Below are positions 26,731-36,078 of a DNA stretch of 64,000 bases, one piece after another. Below the pieces are notes generated by a model. It was given only the letters and a program-made list of their open reading frames with translations. It ran no database searches and had not been told where the DNA came from. The stretch's first letter is position 1, and every line of letters begins with the position of its first letter. The DNA comes from Chryseobacterium cucumeris (GTDB taxonomy: Bacteria; Bacteroidota; Bacteroidia; Flavobacteriales; Weeksellaceae). The position numbers were made by a program, and so were the translations under genes. Location of the stretch: positions 62,001 through 126,000 of the forward strand of contig NZ_LUVZ01000003.1 of NCBI RefSeq assembly GCF_001593385.1, given 5' to 3'.

Positions 26731-26752
26731 ATATTAAAATAAAGATCTCTCT

Positions 26753-27145
26753 ATGAAAAAGAATGAATTAATGCAATACAGCTGCCCTCTGGGTAAGGCA
26801 ATGGCCGCTTTGGGAAGCAAATGGAAACCCATTATAGTTCTTGTTATCAAGGACAGGAAGTTACGTTTCGGGGAACTGGCAGTACGTATTAATGTTATTT
26901 CCAGAAAGGTCTTGACCGATCAGCTGAGGGAGATGGAAACTGATGGATTGGTAATCCGTGAAGAGTTTAAAGAACTTCCTCCAAGAGTGGAATATTCTCT
27001 TACAGAAAAGGGATTGGCTTTGCTCCCTATTTTATATTTACTTGAGGAGTGGGAAGCAAAATATCAGGTGAAAGGACAGCATGAAAATAAAGATTGTGCT
27101 TTTCTGAATGAAGATGTAAAAAATAAAAAGGCTGTCAATGTCTGA
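26753..27145 (+). CDS. HxlR-family transcriptional regulator
   Basis: A 130-residue winged-helix regulator. It begins MKKNELMQYSCPLGKAMAALGSKWKPIIVLVI, the standard HxlR opening with the conserved Cys near residue 11 that acts as a redox or electrophile sensor in relatives such as HypR and YodB. The wing region is ISRKVLTDQLREMETDGLVIREEFKELPPRVEYSLTEKGLAL. It is divergent from the OYE gene across a 165-bp region full of repeated motifs. A terminator overlaps its stop codon. Confidence 0.92.
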   Translation: MKKNELMQYSCPLGKAMAALGSKWKPIIVLVIKDRKLRFGELAVRINVISRKVLTDQLREMETDGLVIREEFKELPPRVEYSLTEKGLALLPILYLLEEWEAKYQVKGQHENKDCAFLNEDVKNKKAVNV

Positions 27146-27154
27146 TAGCCTTTT
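27126..27154 (+). terminator. Terminator overlapping the HxlR stop codon
   Basis: A 12-bp stem with one G-T pair (AAAAGGCTGTCA / TGATAGCCTTTT), ending in TTTT; the TGA stop at 27143-27145 is inside the right arm. Confidence 0.75.
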
Positions 27155-27253
27155 ATCTTGGATAGCACTTTCAAAAAGGTAAGTATATCACCAAAATGTA
27201 AGTATATAGTTTCAAAACTATTTCTGATGCAAATTTGCACAAAAATATTCATT

Positions 27254-27670
27254 ATGAATTACAAAGAAATTGCAAAAGAAACGATTGGAAATCTGTACAG
27301 AGCCCATAACAGCATTAGAAAATCCGGTATTGATGAAAAACTGATTGCCTTAGTGGAGCTTCGGGTATCTCAGATCAATGGATGTGCCTATTGCTGTAGT
27401 TATCATGCTAAAGAGCTCTCTGATTTTGGCTTTGAACAAGATGTCATCAACAGACTTTCGGGCTGGAAACACACCAATGTCTTTAATGACCAACAAAAGC
27501 TTGTTTTAGAATGGGCAGAAGCTGTCATTTACAGCAAAGATAATTTGGAAAGCACCAAAGCAAAGCTGATAGACCAATTTTCAGAACGAGAGATTGTAGA
27601 GCTTACCGCAAGTATAACTTTGATGAATACTTTGAATAAATTGAGAATTGTTTTGGCGGAAGAAGATTAG
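27254..27670 (+). CDS. AhpD-like / carboxymuconolactone decarboxylase-family protein
   Basis: A 138-residue protein starting at the ATG at 27254 (MNYKEIAKETIGNLYRAHNS); an upstream in-frame start adds 32 residues without family likeness. The motif NGCAYCCSYHAKE carries the CxxC and downstream His of AhpD peroxidase-like proteins, pointing to thiol-disulfide or peroxidase activity. It is in tandem with the HxlR gene but a terminator separates them, so separate transcription is likely. Confidence 0.85.
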   Translation: MNYKEIAKETIGNLYRAHNSIRKSGIDEKLIALVELRVSQINGCAYCCSYHAKELSDFGFEQDVINRLSGWKHTNVFNDQQKLVLEWAEAVIYSKDNLESTKAKLIDQFSEREIVELTASITLMNTLNKLRIVLAEED

Positions 27671-27676
27671 CAAACA

Positions 27677-27704
27677 AAAACCGCTCCCCAAAGGAAGCGG
27701 TTTT
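27677..27704. terminator. Bidirectional terminator
   Basis: Stem AAAACCGCT / AGCGGTTTT with a 10-base loop, between the convergent genes ending at 27670 and 27725. Confidence 0.75.
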
Positions 27705-27724
27705 AAATTTATCTAAAATCCCGA

Positions 27725-30157
27725 TTAGAATATCGCTGGATATTTCTGAGGATTTGTTTCATTAAACATTGCGTAGATTTTTTCTACCATATCGTCTGCA
27801 GACGGCTTACTGAAATAATCACCATCACTTGCATAAGCAGGTCTGTGATCATTAGCAGAAATCGTCAACGGATCTGAATCCAGATATCTGAATGCTTTCT
27901 GCTTTTCAAGGATCTGCTGTAGGATAAATCCTGTAGTTCCCCCTTGTACATCTTCGTCAATCACGACTAATCTGTTGGTTTTCTTAACACTTTCAGCAAT
28001 TTCGTGAGATAGATCGAAAGGGATCAACGACTGGATATCAATTACTTCAGCAGAAATTCCTAATTTTTCCAATTCATTAGCGGCTTCCGTTACAATCCTC
28101 CATGTAGATCCATAAGTGACCAAAGTAACATCTTTTCCTTCTTTTGTTACTTCAATTTTCCCTACAGGAACAGTGAATTCACCTAGGTTATCCGGTTGTT
28201 TTTCTTTTAATCTGTATCCGTTAAGACATTCTACGATGATCGCAGGTTCGTCAGCCTGAAGCATTGTGTTGTAGAATCCTGCTGCTTTCGTAAGGTTTCT
28301 AGGAACCAATACCAAAATACCTTTTGAAAGGTTCAGAATACCAGCCATTGGAGAACCTGAATGCCAGATTCCTTCTAATCTGTGACCTCTTGTTCTGATA
28401 ATCAACGGAGCTTTCTGGCCACCTTTGGTTCTGTAATGCACGGTTGCCAGGTCATCACTCATTCCCTGTAAACAGTAAAGAACATAGTCTAAGTATTGGA
28501 TTTCAGCGATTGGTCTTAAACCTCTCATCGCCATCCCAATTCCCTGTCCAAGAATTGTTGCTTCACGGATTCCTGTATCAGCGATACGTAGAGCACCGTA
28601 TTTTTCCTGCATTCCTTCCAATCCCTGGTTCACGTCACCGATATTTCCGGTATCCTCTCCAAAGATTAAAGTTTCAGGGTATTTTTCAAAAATTTTGTCA
28701 AAATTGTTTCTGATCACCACTCTTCCGTCTACATCCTCAGAGCTGTCAGAATATACAGGCTTGATTTCCTGTACGTTTTCAGCCTTCCATTCAGACTGAG
28801 AATATAAGTGAGAAGAATAGTTGTCTTTTTCAACAGCAGATACTTCATTGTATTTCTGCATCAGCTGATTTCTTTCCGCAGAATTTGTTCCTCTTGTCGC
28901 CAGTAAAGTCTGTCTTACCAAATGGAAAATATCTTTCTTAGCTTTTGAAACTAATTTGTTGAAATGAGAAATATAAGTTTCCACTTCAGCATTTTGTCCT
29001 TTAAGATTTTCTACTAAAGGTAAAATAGACTGAATAAGTTCTGAAATAGCTTTCTGATAGTTTTCCCAAGCTACTTTTTGTCCTGTTTTTGCTGCTTTTT
29101 TCGCTTCTTCATCTATCGCCTCCAATTCTTCAGCAGTAGCAATTACTTCTTCTTTTCCATCAATTTCGATAGAATAGTTCAGAATCCACTCTTTGAATTT
29201 TGCCAGTCCGTCATACTCTGCTTCCCAAGCCAGACGTTCTTCGTTTTTATATCTTTCATGAGATCCTGATGTAGAGTGTCCCTGAGGCTGAGTAACGTCT
29301 ACCACGTGCACTACCACCGGTACACTTTCTGTTCTTGCAAAATGTTCTGCCTTAGCATAGGCATCTAATAATGCAGGATAATCCCAAGCTCTTACCTGGA
29401 TAATCTCACATCCCTGGTTTTCTCCTTCTTTTCTCTGGAAACCACTTAGCATTTCACTGATATCAGCTTTTGCTCTCTGATTTTTCGTAGGAACTGAAAT
29501 TCCATATCCGTCATCCCAGATAGAAACGATCATAGGAACCTGAAGAGCACATGCTGCATTCAGAGTTTCCCAGAAGTGTCCTTCTGCTGTAGAAGCATCC
29601 CCAATAGTTCCAAAAGCAATTTCGTTACCTTCTCTTGAGAATTTTTCTGAACCATCAAATTTTACGCTTTTATAGATCGTTGAAGCCTGAGCCAATCCCA
29701 ATAATCTTGGCATTTGTCCGGCTGTAGGAGAAATATCGGAAGAAATATTTTTCTGAGCTGTCAAATCTTTCCAGCTTCCGTCTTCATTTAAACTTCTTGT
29801 TGCGAAATGCCCGTTCATTTGTCTTCCTGCTGAAGCAGGCTCTCTTTCCACACTGGTATCTGCATACATCTGTGCAAAGAAACTTTCTACTGTTAAGGCA
29901 TCTATTGCCAATGCAAAAGTCTGATCCCTGTAATATCCTGAACGGAAGTCTCCATTTCTGAAAACTTTCGCCATTGCAAGCTGAGGAAGTTCTTTTCCAT
30001 CCCCAAAAATTCCAAATTTAGCTTTTCCAGTGAGTACTTCTCTCCTTCCGAGATAAGACATTTCACGAGAGATCCTTCCTAACCTGTAGTCTCCAAGTAT
30101 TTGATTTTTAAAATCTTGAAAGGATATTTGCTGTGTTTCAATATAGGTTGTTTGCAT
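27725..30157 (-). CDS. 2-oxoisovalerate (branched-chain 2-oxoacid) dehydrogenase E1, fused alpha and beta subunits
   Basis: A protein of about 810 residues; the ATG at 30157 (MQTTYIETQQISFQDF) is preferred over one ten codons upstream. The N-terminal half is the E1-alpha domain with the TPP/metal motif GDASTAEGHFWETLNA. The C-terminal half (from about 460) is the transketolase-like E1-beta domain (FGEDTGNIGDVNQGLEGMQEKYG, EIQYLDYVLYCLQGMSDDLATVHYRTKG). The fusion is normal in Bacteroidetes. It feeds acyl-CoA from Val, Leu and Ile to branched fatty acids, which dominate the membranes of this group. It stands alone without E2 or E3. Confidence 0.9.
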   Translation of the reverse strand: MQTTYIETQQISFQDFKNQILGDYRLGRISREMSYLGRREVLTGKAKFGIFGDGKELPQLAMAKVFRNGDFRSGYYRDQTFALAIDALTVESFFAQMYADTSVEREPASAGRQMNGHFATRSLNEDGSWKDLTAQKNISSDISPTAGQMPRLLGLAQASTIYKSVKFDGSEKFSREGNEIAFGTIGDASTAEGHFWETLNAACALQVPMIVSIWDDGYGISVPTKNQRAKADISEMLSGFQRKEGENQGCEIIQVRAWDYPALLDAYAKAEHFARTESVPVVVHVVDVTQPQGHSTSGSHERYKNEERLAWEAEYDGLAKFKEWILNYSIEIDGKEEVIATAEELEAIDEEAKKAAKTGQKVAWENYQKAISELIQSILPLVENLKGQNAEVETYISHFNKLVSKAKKDIFHLVRQTLLATRGTNSAERNQLMQKYNEVSAVEKDNYSSHLYSQSEWKAENVQEIKPVYSDSSEDVDGRVVIRNNFDKIFEKYPETLIFGEDTGNIGDVNQGLEGMQEKYGALRIADTGIREATILGQGIGMAMRGLRPIAEIQYLDYVLYCLQGMSDDLATVHYRTKGGQKAPLIIRTRGHRLEGIWHSGSPMAGILNLSKGILVLVPRNLTKAAGFYNTMLQADEPAIIVECLNGYRLKEKQPDNLGEFTVPVGKIEVTKEGKDVTLVTYGSTWRIVTEAANELEKLGISAEVIDIQSLIPFDLSHEIAESVKKTNRLVVIDEDVQGGTTGFILQQILEKQKAFRYLDSDPLTISANDHRPAYASDGDYFSKPSADDMVEKIYAMFNETNPQKYPAIF

Positions 30158-30295
30158 AGCTAAGTAAAAAAGTTTTTTAATCTTCAAGTATTTTGCTAAT
30201 ATACACTTTTTAAATTAATTTTAATTTTTAATAATCTTTTTTAAAAATTTGATAATAAAAAAAATTGTGCTTTATTTTGAAAAAAATTGTAAAAG

Positions 30296-30589
30296 ATGGA
30301 AAAAAAATCACCCCATATCTTGAATGCGTCCAGCAATCTTTTAGGATTTTCATTAATCATTATTACGTCACTGAAAATCTCTAAGATCAGTCAGAATACG
30401 TATTTGGACGAATTTGCGGGATTTGCCTGTATTCTTTTTGCCTGTAGCTGTTTCTTTTCATTTCTGGCGATCAGAACTCGTAATAGAAAGCGGGAATCTA
30501 CGTTTGAGAACATTGCGGATTATTTATTTTTAATCGCTTTATTTTGTATAGTTCTAGCCGTTATTATTGTAACTCTGAAAATTATTTAA
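30296..30589 (+). CDS. Small three-helix membrane protein
   Basis: A 97-residue protein with three predicted membrane helices (about 15-30, 40-60, 75-95). A basic stretch RTRNRKRES separates helix two and three and would be cytoplasmic. No family is recognised. It diverges from the E1 gene. Confidence 0.55.
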   Translation: MEKKSPHILNASSNLLGFSLIIITSLKISKISQNTYLDEFAGFACILFACSCFFSFLAIRTRNRKRESTFENIADYLFLIALFCIVLAVIIVTLKII

Positions 30590-30721
30590 TTTAAAAATTT
30601 CGCTCAATACCGTAATTTAGAGTAATACATAAGGGCAATCATATAAAAATTTGAGAATTCAATAAAAAGCTCTTTCTCATTTTTTACACTGAATCCATAT
30701 CAGATTCTGAATATAAAAGAG

Positions 30722-30773
30722 AAAGTGTTCTGTATACATTTCCAGTTTCCTGAAAACATATACAAAACACTTT
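30722..30773 (-). terminator. Possible long-hairpin terminator of the 30800 gene
   Basis: Arms AAAGTGTTCTGTATA and TATACAAAACACTTT (one mismatch) with a 23-base spacer lie just downstream of the minus-strand stop at 30800. No clean T-run. Confidence 0.4.
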
Positions 30774-30799
30774 AGTTTTAATTATAATAAAAGATAAAT

Positions 30800-31594
30800 T
30801 TATATCTTCTGAACAGTTACATTGGTGACATTACCGCTTCCAGTAGATCCTGTTTCTGTTGAAATGATCGTAGCATTTTGATTCGGAGCTGCTGTAAAAC
30901 GAATCTGGTATCCGGCTGTGGGAGCTACCACTACAGTCGTATAATTCATCAGCTCACCCACAGTTCCTGAAGCAGCAACTGCATTATAATGGCTTCCTCT
31001 TCCCAGGTAATTAGCATCCGGTACAGGTCTGATACCAATAAGCAACTGAGTATCTGCAGGCATATTGGTAAAACTTGCCTGTAACGTTACCAGATAATTT
31101 CCAGGCTGGTTAAAAGTCATCACTCCAGTTCCGGTATTATAGGAATAGAAAGGAGAAGTTGCTATTGGTGCAGCGAATAATAAAGTCGTGATCGTAGAAG
31201 AACTGATGTTCTGATTCGCTGCTAAACGCGCATGAAACAGTGAATAAGCAGTAAAGTCTATAGTCTTCAGTACTCCGGTAGCATCAGCTACAACCACCCT
31301 GTCAGTTCCTCCGACCCCGATATTTGAATTAATATTACGAATACGGGCATTTCCGGACGCTACATCTAATTTTTCAGTGGGTGAAACTGTGCCAATCCCT
31401 ACTTTAGCACCTGAAGTTACACTGAAATCATTATCCTGTTGAGCCACAGAAGGAATTCCTGTTGCAGGATTGTCTTTAGAGCCGTCAATATGAAAAGTTG
31501 TTTGGGGATTTTGAGTACCTATTCCCACTTGTGCGTACGTGATAAAGCTTGAGCTGATAGCACACGCTATCATCATTGTCTGAATTTTTTTCAT
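30800..31594 (-). CDS. Secreted protein with tail-fibre-like repeats
   Basis: A 264-residue exported protein; the ATG at 31594 gives the signal peptide MKKIQTMMIACAISSSFITYAQ, better than the longer basic start. The mature protein has VGIGTQNPQTTFHIDG and later KVGIGTVSPTEKLDVASGNARIRN, two copies of a motif common in phage tail-fibre-like and endosialidase-chaperone-associated secreted proteins of Flavobacteriia. The C-terminal part is Thr/Asn/Ala-rich and probably beta. No enzyme motif is seen. It resembles the N-terminus of the protein at 1643. Confidence 0.7.
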   Translation of the reverse strand: MKKIQTMMIACAISSSFITYAQVGIGTQNPQTTFHIDGSKDNPATGIPSVAQQDNDFSVTSGAKVGIGTVSPTEKLDVASGNARIRNINSNIGVGGTDRVVVADATGVLKTIDFTAYSLFHARLAANQNISSSTITTLLFAAPIATSPFYSYNTGTGVMTFNQPGNYLVTLQASFTNMPADTQLLIGIRPVPDANYLGRGSHYNAVAASGTVGELMNYTTVVVAPTAGYQIRFTAAPNQNATIISTETGSTGSGNVTNVTVQKI

Positions 31595-31839
31595 TATTTG
31601 TTGTTTTTTCTTACGACAAATTAACAAAAATTATATGGAACATCAATGAATTGTTAACAAGCACTTTATGTGAATTATGCAAAATGCTAGTTTACAGCAA
31701 TTTAATACCATAAAAACACACAGATAATCACAACTGATTGAATTATTGAAAGATAGCTCTATTTATTTCAATAAAATTTACGTACCATACGGGAAGAAAA
31801 TAAATGAATAAAAAAATCAGAACGGATAAAATATTAATG

Positions 31840-32817
31840 TCAGAATTTTCGCTCAATAACATAATCAAGCATAATATGCAACGATTTCCTTGCTTCAGAA
31901 TCCGGAAATTCATTCAGGATATCTTTTGCTTTCTGCTGAAATTCTTTCATCACTGTAATGGCATAATCCAATCCACCTGAACTTTTAACAAATTCTATAA
32001 GCTCCTTTACACGTTTGGGATTGTTATTATATCGTTTTATGGTATCGAAATAATACTTTCTATCTTTTTCAGACGCTATTTTCAAGGTATGAATCAAAGG
32101 CAGGGTCATTTTCTGTTCTTTAATATCAATTCCTACAGGCTTACCGATGACGTTTGAACTTAAATAATCGAAAAGATCATCTTTGATCTGAAATGCCATT
32201 CCGGTATAAGTGCCAAAATCCATCATCTTTTTGGCTAAAGCTTCATCCGCATTATTGGAAAGAACTCCTATTTCACAGCATGCAGCAATCAGAGTTGCTG
32301 TTTTCTGCCGGATAATTTCATAATAAACCTCTTCCGTAATATCCAGTTTTCTGGCCTTTTCCAGCTGAAGTAGTTCTCCTTCAGACATTTCACGGATGGT
32401 TCTGGAAATCACCCCAAGCAGATCATAATCTTTGTGGTCTGTAGATAGTAAAACTGATTTTGATAAAAGGTAATCCCCCACCAAAACCGCAATTTTATTT
32501 TTCCACAATGCATTGATTGAAAAGAAATTACGACGTTTAAAACTTTCATCCACCACATCATCATGTACCAGAGTAGCGGTGTGAATCAGTTCGATCATAG
32601 AAGCACCGCGGTACGTTTTTTCCGTCACCTCACCCACCAGTTTGGCACAAAGAAAGACAAACATAGGACGCATCTGCTTTCCTTTGGTGGTAACAATAAA
32701 ACGGGTTACTTTATCCAATAAAGCTACTTTACTCTGCATTGACTCATAAAACTTCTGTTCAAAAAGTTTCATTTCATCATTGATCGGTCGTTTAATCTCT
32801 TCTACAATGTTTGCCAC
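31840..32817 (-). CDS. Polyprenyl diphosphate synthase
   Basis: A 325-residue trans-prenyltransferase that extends farnesyl or geranylgeranyl diphosphate, most likely for the menaquinone side chain. Both aspartate-rich motifs are present: LVHDDVVDE (first) and IKDDLFDY (second). RPMFVFLCAKLV is the IPP-binding region. The start codon appears to be GTG (32815-32817), giving MANIVEEIKRPIND; the next ATG would remove 15 residues. It stands alone. Confidence 0.9.
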   Translation of the reverse strand: MANIVEEIKRPINDEMKLFEQKFYESMQSKVALLDKVTRFIVTTKGKQMRPMFVFLCAKLVGEVTEKTYRGASMIELIHTATLVHDDVVDESFKRRNFFSINALWKNKIAVLVGDYLLSKSVLLSTDHKDYDLLGVISRTIREMSEGELLQLEKARKLDITEEVYYEIIRQKTATLIAACCEIGVLSNNADEALAKKMMDFGTYTGMAFQIKDDLFDYLSSNVIGKPVGIDIKEQKMTLPLIHTLKIASEKDRKYYFDTIKRYNNNPKRVKELIEFVKSSGGLDYAITVMKEFQQKAKDILNEFPDSEARKSLHIMLDYVIERKF

Positions 32818-32888
32818 AATCTGCGATGCTGGGTGAATAATTATTAATTCTCACAAAGATAATTTTTTTCGCTCAATTTTAAGACAAA

Positions 32889-33797
32889 TTAATCTTTGAG
32901 TTGTTCTTTCGGGATAAAATAAAATGAAGGTTTTGTAGTTCCCAACGGAGATCTGAACTTTTCCCCTGAAATATAAATTCCCGTTTCATCTGCACTTATT
33001 CCTTCAATCTGTGCTAATGAAAGCGCAGTCCCGAGGTAATAGTGCTTTGGTTTTTCTTTAAAAAATATGCCGGGTTCTGTTTCTGTAAAAATATCTAAAA
33101 AGACTTCTGTTTTCTTTGTATATCCTATCAAATAAAGCTTTTTATCAAAATAAGAGGCATCTGTAACTACAAAACCTGTTTTATAGGTTTCTATTTTTTC
33201 TGCTTTTTGCAGTTCTGAGAGTTCAGGATCTACAATATAGTGCGAGGTTGCTTTTGAAGCCCATTCTTTGGTAAATAGGTGCAATTTTCCATTCAGATAA
33301 ATCATAGCTTCTGCATCGAAATCGTTCTTTGTGTTTTTAGCAATAAATTCGGTCTGTTCAGGATAATAAAACAAAATTTTCGTTCCATCTAAGGCCCTTT
33401 CCGAACCTGGAATTTTAATGGCATTAGACTCATCGAGACGTTCGTATGGAACTTTGTAAATCGTCAGATCCTTTCTTGTTCCGGTATTGTTTCCGAAATC
33501 CCCGATATAAAAATTTTCTCCGTCATTGGCTAACGCTTCCCAATCTGTATTGATTAAGTTGGTTTTCAGTATCCTGATAATTTCGCCACTTTTTTTATCC
33601 AATTCAAAAAGTTCGGCAGGATTTCCACTGTCATTGAATGTATATAATTTGCCGTTTAAAATATTCAGTCCTGAAGTTTCCTGAATTTTATCATCCAGGT
33701 AGTTTATTCTGTATTTTTTTATTTTCAGAAAATCAGTCCGCTGGGAAAATGCAGATTGGCCAACGAAAAGAGCTACAATCAGAAGGAGTTTTTTCAT
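32889..33797 (-). CDS. Secreted beta-propeller-like protein, unknown function
   Basis: A 302-residue protein with signal peptide MKKLLLIVALFVGQSAFSQ. The sequence has repeated strand-turn units (INYLDDKIQETSGLNILNGKLYTFNDSGNPAELFELDKKSGE, NTDWEALANDGENFYIGDFGNN, ISADETGIYISGEKFRS), which suggest a calcium-binding or SMP-30/SdiA-regulated-like propeller. No catalytic residues can be named. It precedes a long intergenic stretch of degenerate repeats. Confidence 0.6.
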   Translation of the reverse strand: MKKLLLIVALFVGQSAFSQRTDFLKIKKYRINYLDDKIQETSGLNILNGKLYTFNDSGNPAELFELDKKSGEIIRILKTNLINTDWEALANDGENFYIGDFGNNTGTRKDLTIYKVPYERLDESNAIKIPGSERALDGTKILFYYPEQTEFIAKNTKNDFDAEAMIYLNGKLHLFTKEWASKATSHYIVDPELSELQKAEKIETYKTGFVVTDASYFDKKLYLIGYTKKTEVFLDIFTETEPGIFFKEKPKHYYLGTALSLAQIEGISADETGIYISGEKFRSPLGTTKPSFYFIPKEQLKD

Positions 33798-33954
33798 AAG
33801 ACAAAAATAAGGTTTTATTGTGAGTTAGAGAGTTGGAGGGTTTGAACTAAAAGCGTTTACAAGTGATGCGGGATGCGGGTTTGAGGGGAGAGTGTGGATT
33901 CCTGCGGAATATAAATACTGTATAGCCTTCGAAAATGCCAATTCTAAAAATAGA

Positions 33955-33981
33955 AAAACGGACTAAAATAGCCCGTTTTTC
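33955..33981 (-). terminator. Terminator of the sterol-desaturase gene
   Basis: Stem AAAAACGG / CCGTTTTT with an inner CTA/TAG pair, downstream of the minus-strand stop at 34013 with a T-run on that strand. Confidence 0.7.
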
Positions 33982-34012
33982 ACTTAGATTTCTATTGATT
34001 TTAAATCAAAAG

Positions 34013-34963
34013 TTAAGCAGTTTTCTGCTCTTTCTGATTTTGCTGTTGTTCTTTCTTTTGTGCCTGTCTTGCAAAATACTCTTTCTGGTACTGCCTTACG
34101 GTTTTTCCTGTTCCGTCATGTCTCCATCCCGGAGAATTAAAGATATAATTGATTCTATCTGTAAATTTTAGTCCTGGCTGCTTAAGATCTTTCCAGATTT
34201 TTCTCCATTCATAAAATAATACCGTATCCGGTCTGTTATCCGGCATTTTTGGATAGATTCCATATTTCACGGGTACATTCGGATCTTCTTTTTGGAAGGT
34301 TCCAAATATTTTATCCCAGATAATGAGACACATTCCCATATTTTTATCCAGGTATTTTACGTTACAAGCATGGTGTACACGGTGATGAGAAGGCGTTACC
34401 AGAATATATTCCAGAAATCCCATACTCTTCACAGTCTGCGTATGCACCCATGTCCCATACACTTGTCCGATGGCGTATGCCACCATGATGTGCCAGGGAT
34501 TGAATCCTAAAAATGCAAGCGGTGAAAAATACAAATATCTGTAAAGCGGCTGTAATACAGGGCTTCTGAATCCTGTTGTCAGATTAAAATATTCTGAACT
34601 GTGATGCGTAATATGTACTGCCCAGAATGCTCTGGAACGGTGGTCCACATAATGCAGCACATAATAGGCAAAGTCTGTGATGATAAAACATGCCAGCAAG
34701 TACCATACGCTAAGGTCCCAAGAGAAAAGCCTGTGATGGTAAAAGAAGAACATTACGCCCATGGCAAATGCCTTCATGATAAGGTCAAGACCAAAGTTCA
34801 TCAATGCAAGATAAACATTGGTGGCAAGATCTTTTCCACTATATAACTTAGCTTCTGAAACGTGGCTGTAAATCATTTCAGCTAAAATAACAGTGGCATG
34901 CAATGGGATTGCCCATGCATACACATTTTCCAGCCCGTCCTCGCTCATAAGAAAATCCATCAT
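34013..34963 (-). CDS. Sterol desaturase / fatty-acid hydroxylase family protein
   Basis: A 316-residue integral membrane di-iron enzyme. Histidine boxes are visible: HYVDHRSRAFWAVHITHHSSEYFN and TPSHHRVHHACN. Four or so hydrophobic segments precede and separate them. The reaction is O2-dependent hydroxylation or desaturation of a lipid; the substrate is unknown. A GTG start one codon upstream is also possible. The C-terminus is Gln/Lys-rich (ARQAQKKEQQQNQKEQKTA). Confidence 0.85.
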   Translation of the reverse strand: MMDFLMSEDGLENVYAWAIPLHATVILAEMIYSHVSEAKLYSGKDLATNVYLALMNFGLDLIMKAFAMGVMFFFYHHRLFSWDLSVWYLLACFIITDFAYYVLHYVDHRSRAFWAVHITHHSSEYFNLTTGFRSPVLQPLYRYLYFSPLAFLGFNPWHIMVAYAIGQVYGTWVHTQTVKSMGFLEYILVTPSHHRVHHACNVKYLDKNMGMCLIIWDKIFGTFQKEDPNVPVKYGIYPKMPDNRPDTVLFYEWRKIWKDLKQPGLKFTDRINYIFNSPGWRHDGTGKTVRQYQKEYFARQAQKKEQQQNQKEQKTA

Positions 34964-35037
34964 CACAAAATAATTTGTGCAAAGGTAGGGTTTTAAGCTA
35001 TTTTTTAAGAAAGTTTTAGGCTTTTTTTAAGGAAATT

Positions 35038-36072
35038 TTAATCTGTTGTTTTGTTGGCTAACTGTCCGCAAGCGGCATCAATATCACCTCCACGGCTTCT
35101 TCTGACCATTACAGTAATCCCTGCATTTTCAAGCTGACGGATATAATTTTCTTCTGCCTGTTTGTTGCACTGGTCATATTTTCCGTCCCCGATCGGATTG
35201 TATTGAATCAGATTTACTTTTGAAGGAACCTGTTTGCAGTATTTGATTAAAGCTTTAATGTCCTCATCACCGTCATTGATTCCTTTCCATACACAGTATT
35301 CAAATGTAATAACAGAACCGGTCTTCTGATACCAGTACTGAAGAGCCTCCATAATATCCGTTAACGGGAATTTATCAGAGAAAGGCATGATCTCATTACG
35401 CTTGGATTCGATAGCAGAGTGAAGGGATAAAGCCAGCTTCACACGCAGTTCGTCATCTGCAAGCATTTTGATCATCTTAGGAATACCGGATGTAGAAACG
35501 GTAATTCTTCTTGGAGACATTCCCAAACCTTCCGGCTGGGTAATTTTTTTGATGGCTTCCACTACGTTTTTGTAATTCATCATCGGCTCTCCCATCCCCA
35601 TAAATACGATATTGGAAAGCGGTCTGTCGAAATACATTCTACTCTGGCTGTCAATCAGAGCTACCTGATCTACAATTTCAGCAACTTCAAGGTTTCTCAT
35701 CCTTTTCAGCCTTGCCGTAGCACAGAATTCGCAGTTTAATGAGCATCCTACCTGTGAAGAGACACAGGCTGTAGTTCTTGTTTCTGTAGGAATAAGAACA
35801 GATTCCACCATCAGCCCGTCGTGAAGTTTCACTCCGTTTTTGATGGTTCCGTCAGAGCTTTTCTGAAGAAGGTCTACGGAAACAGGATTAATGGTATATT
35901 CTTCCGAAATTCTCTCACGAAGTGATTTTGAAAGATTCGTCATTTCGTCAATCGAATGGAGGTTTTTACTCCATAGCCAGTCATAGACCTGTTTCGCACG
36001 AAACGGCTTTTCTCCTAAAGACACAAAGTATTCTTTAAGCTGGTCTAGTGATAATGTACGGATATCTTTCAT
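35038..36072 (-). CDS. rlmN: 23S rRNA (adenine2503-C2)-methyltransferase RlmN
   Basis: A 344-residue radical-SAM enzyme methylating A2503 of 23S rRNA and A37 of some tRNAs. The CxxxCxxC cluster is CSLNCEFC. The second conserved Cys that forms the methyl intermediate is near the C-terminus in GDIDAACGQLANK. VFMGMGEPMMNY is a family marker. Its ATG is seven bases from the edge of the inverted-repeat element at 36079-36484, so its upstream region may have been remodelled. Confidence 0.95.
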   Translation of the reverse strand: MKDIRTLSLDQLKEYFVSLGEKPFRAKQVYDWLWSKNLHSIDEMTNLSKSLRERISEEYTINPVSVDLLQKSSDGTIKNGVKLHDGLMVESVLIPTETRTTACVSSQVGCSLNCEFCATARLKRMRNLEVAEIVDQVALIDSQSRMYFDRPLSNIVFMGMGEPMMNYKNVVEAIKKITQPEGLGMSPRRITVSTSGIPKMIKMLADDELRVKLALSLHSAIESKRNEIMPFSDKFPLTDIMEALQYWYQKTGSVITFEYCVWKGINDGDEDIKALIKYCKQVPSKVNLIQYNPIGDGKYDQCNKQAEENYIRQLENAGITVMVRRSRGGDIDAACGQLANKTTD

Positions 36073-36078
36073 AATATT

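Noticed and set aside
33798..33954. Short gene after the propeller gene
   Set aside because: The stretch is made of GATGCGGG and GAATTC-like degenerate repeats and has no convincing frame.
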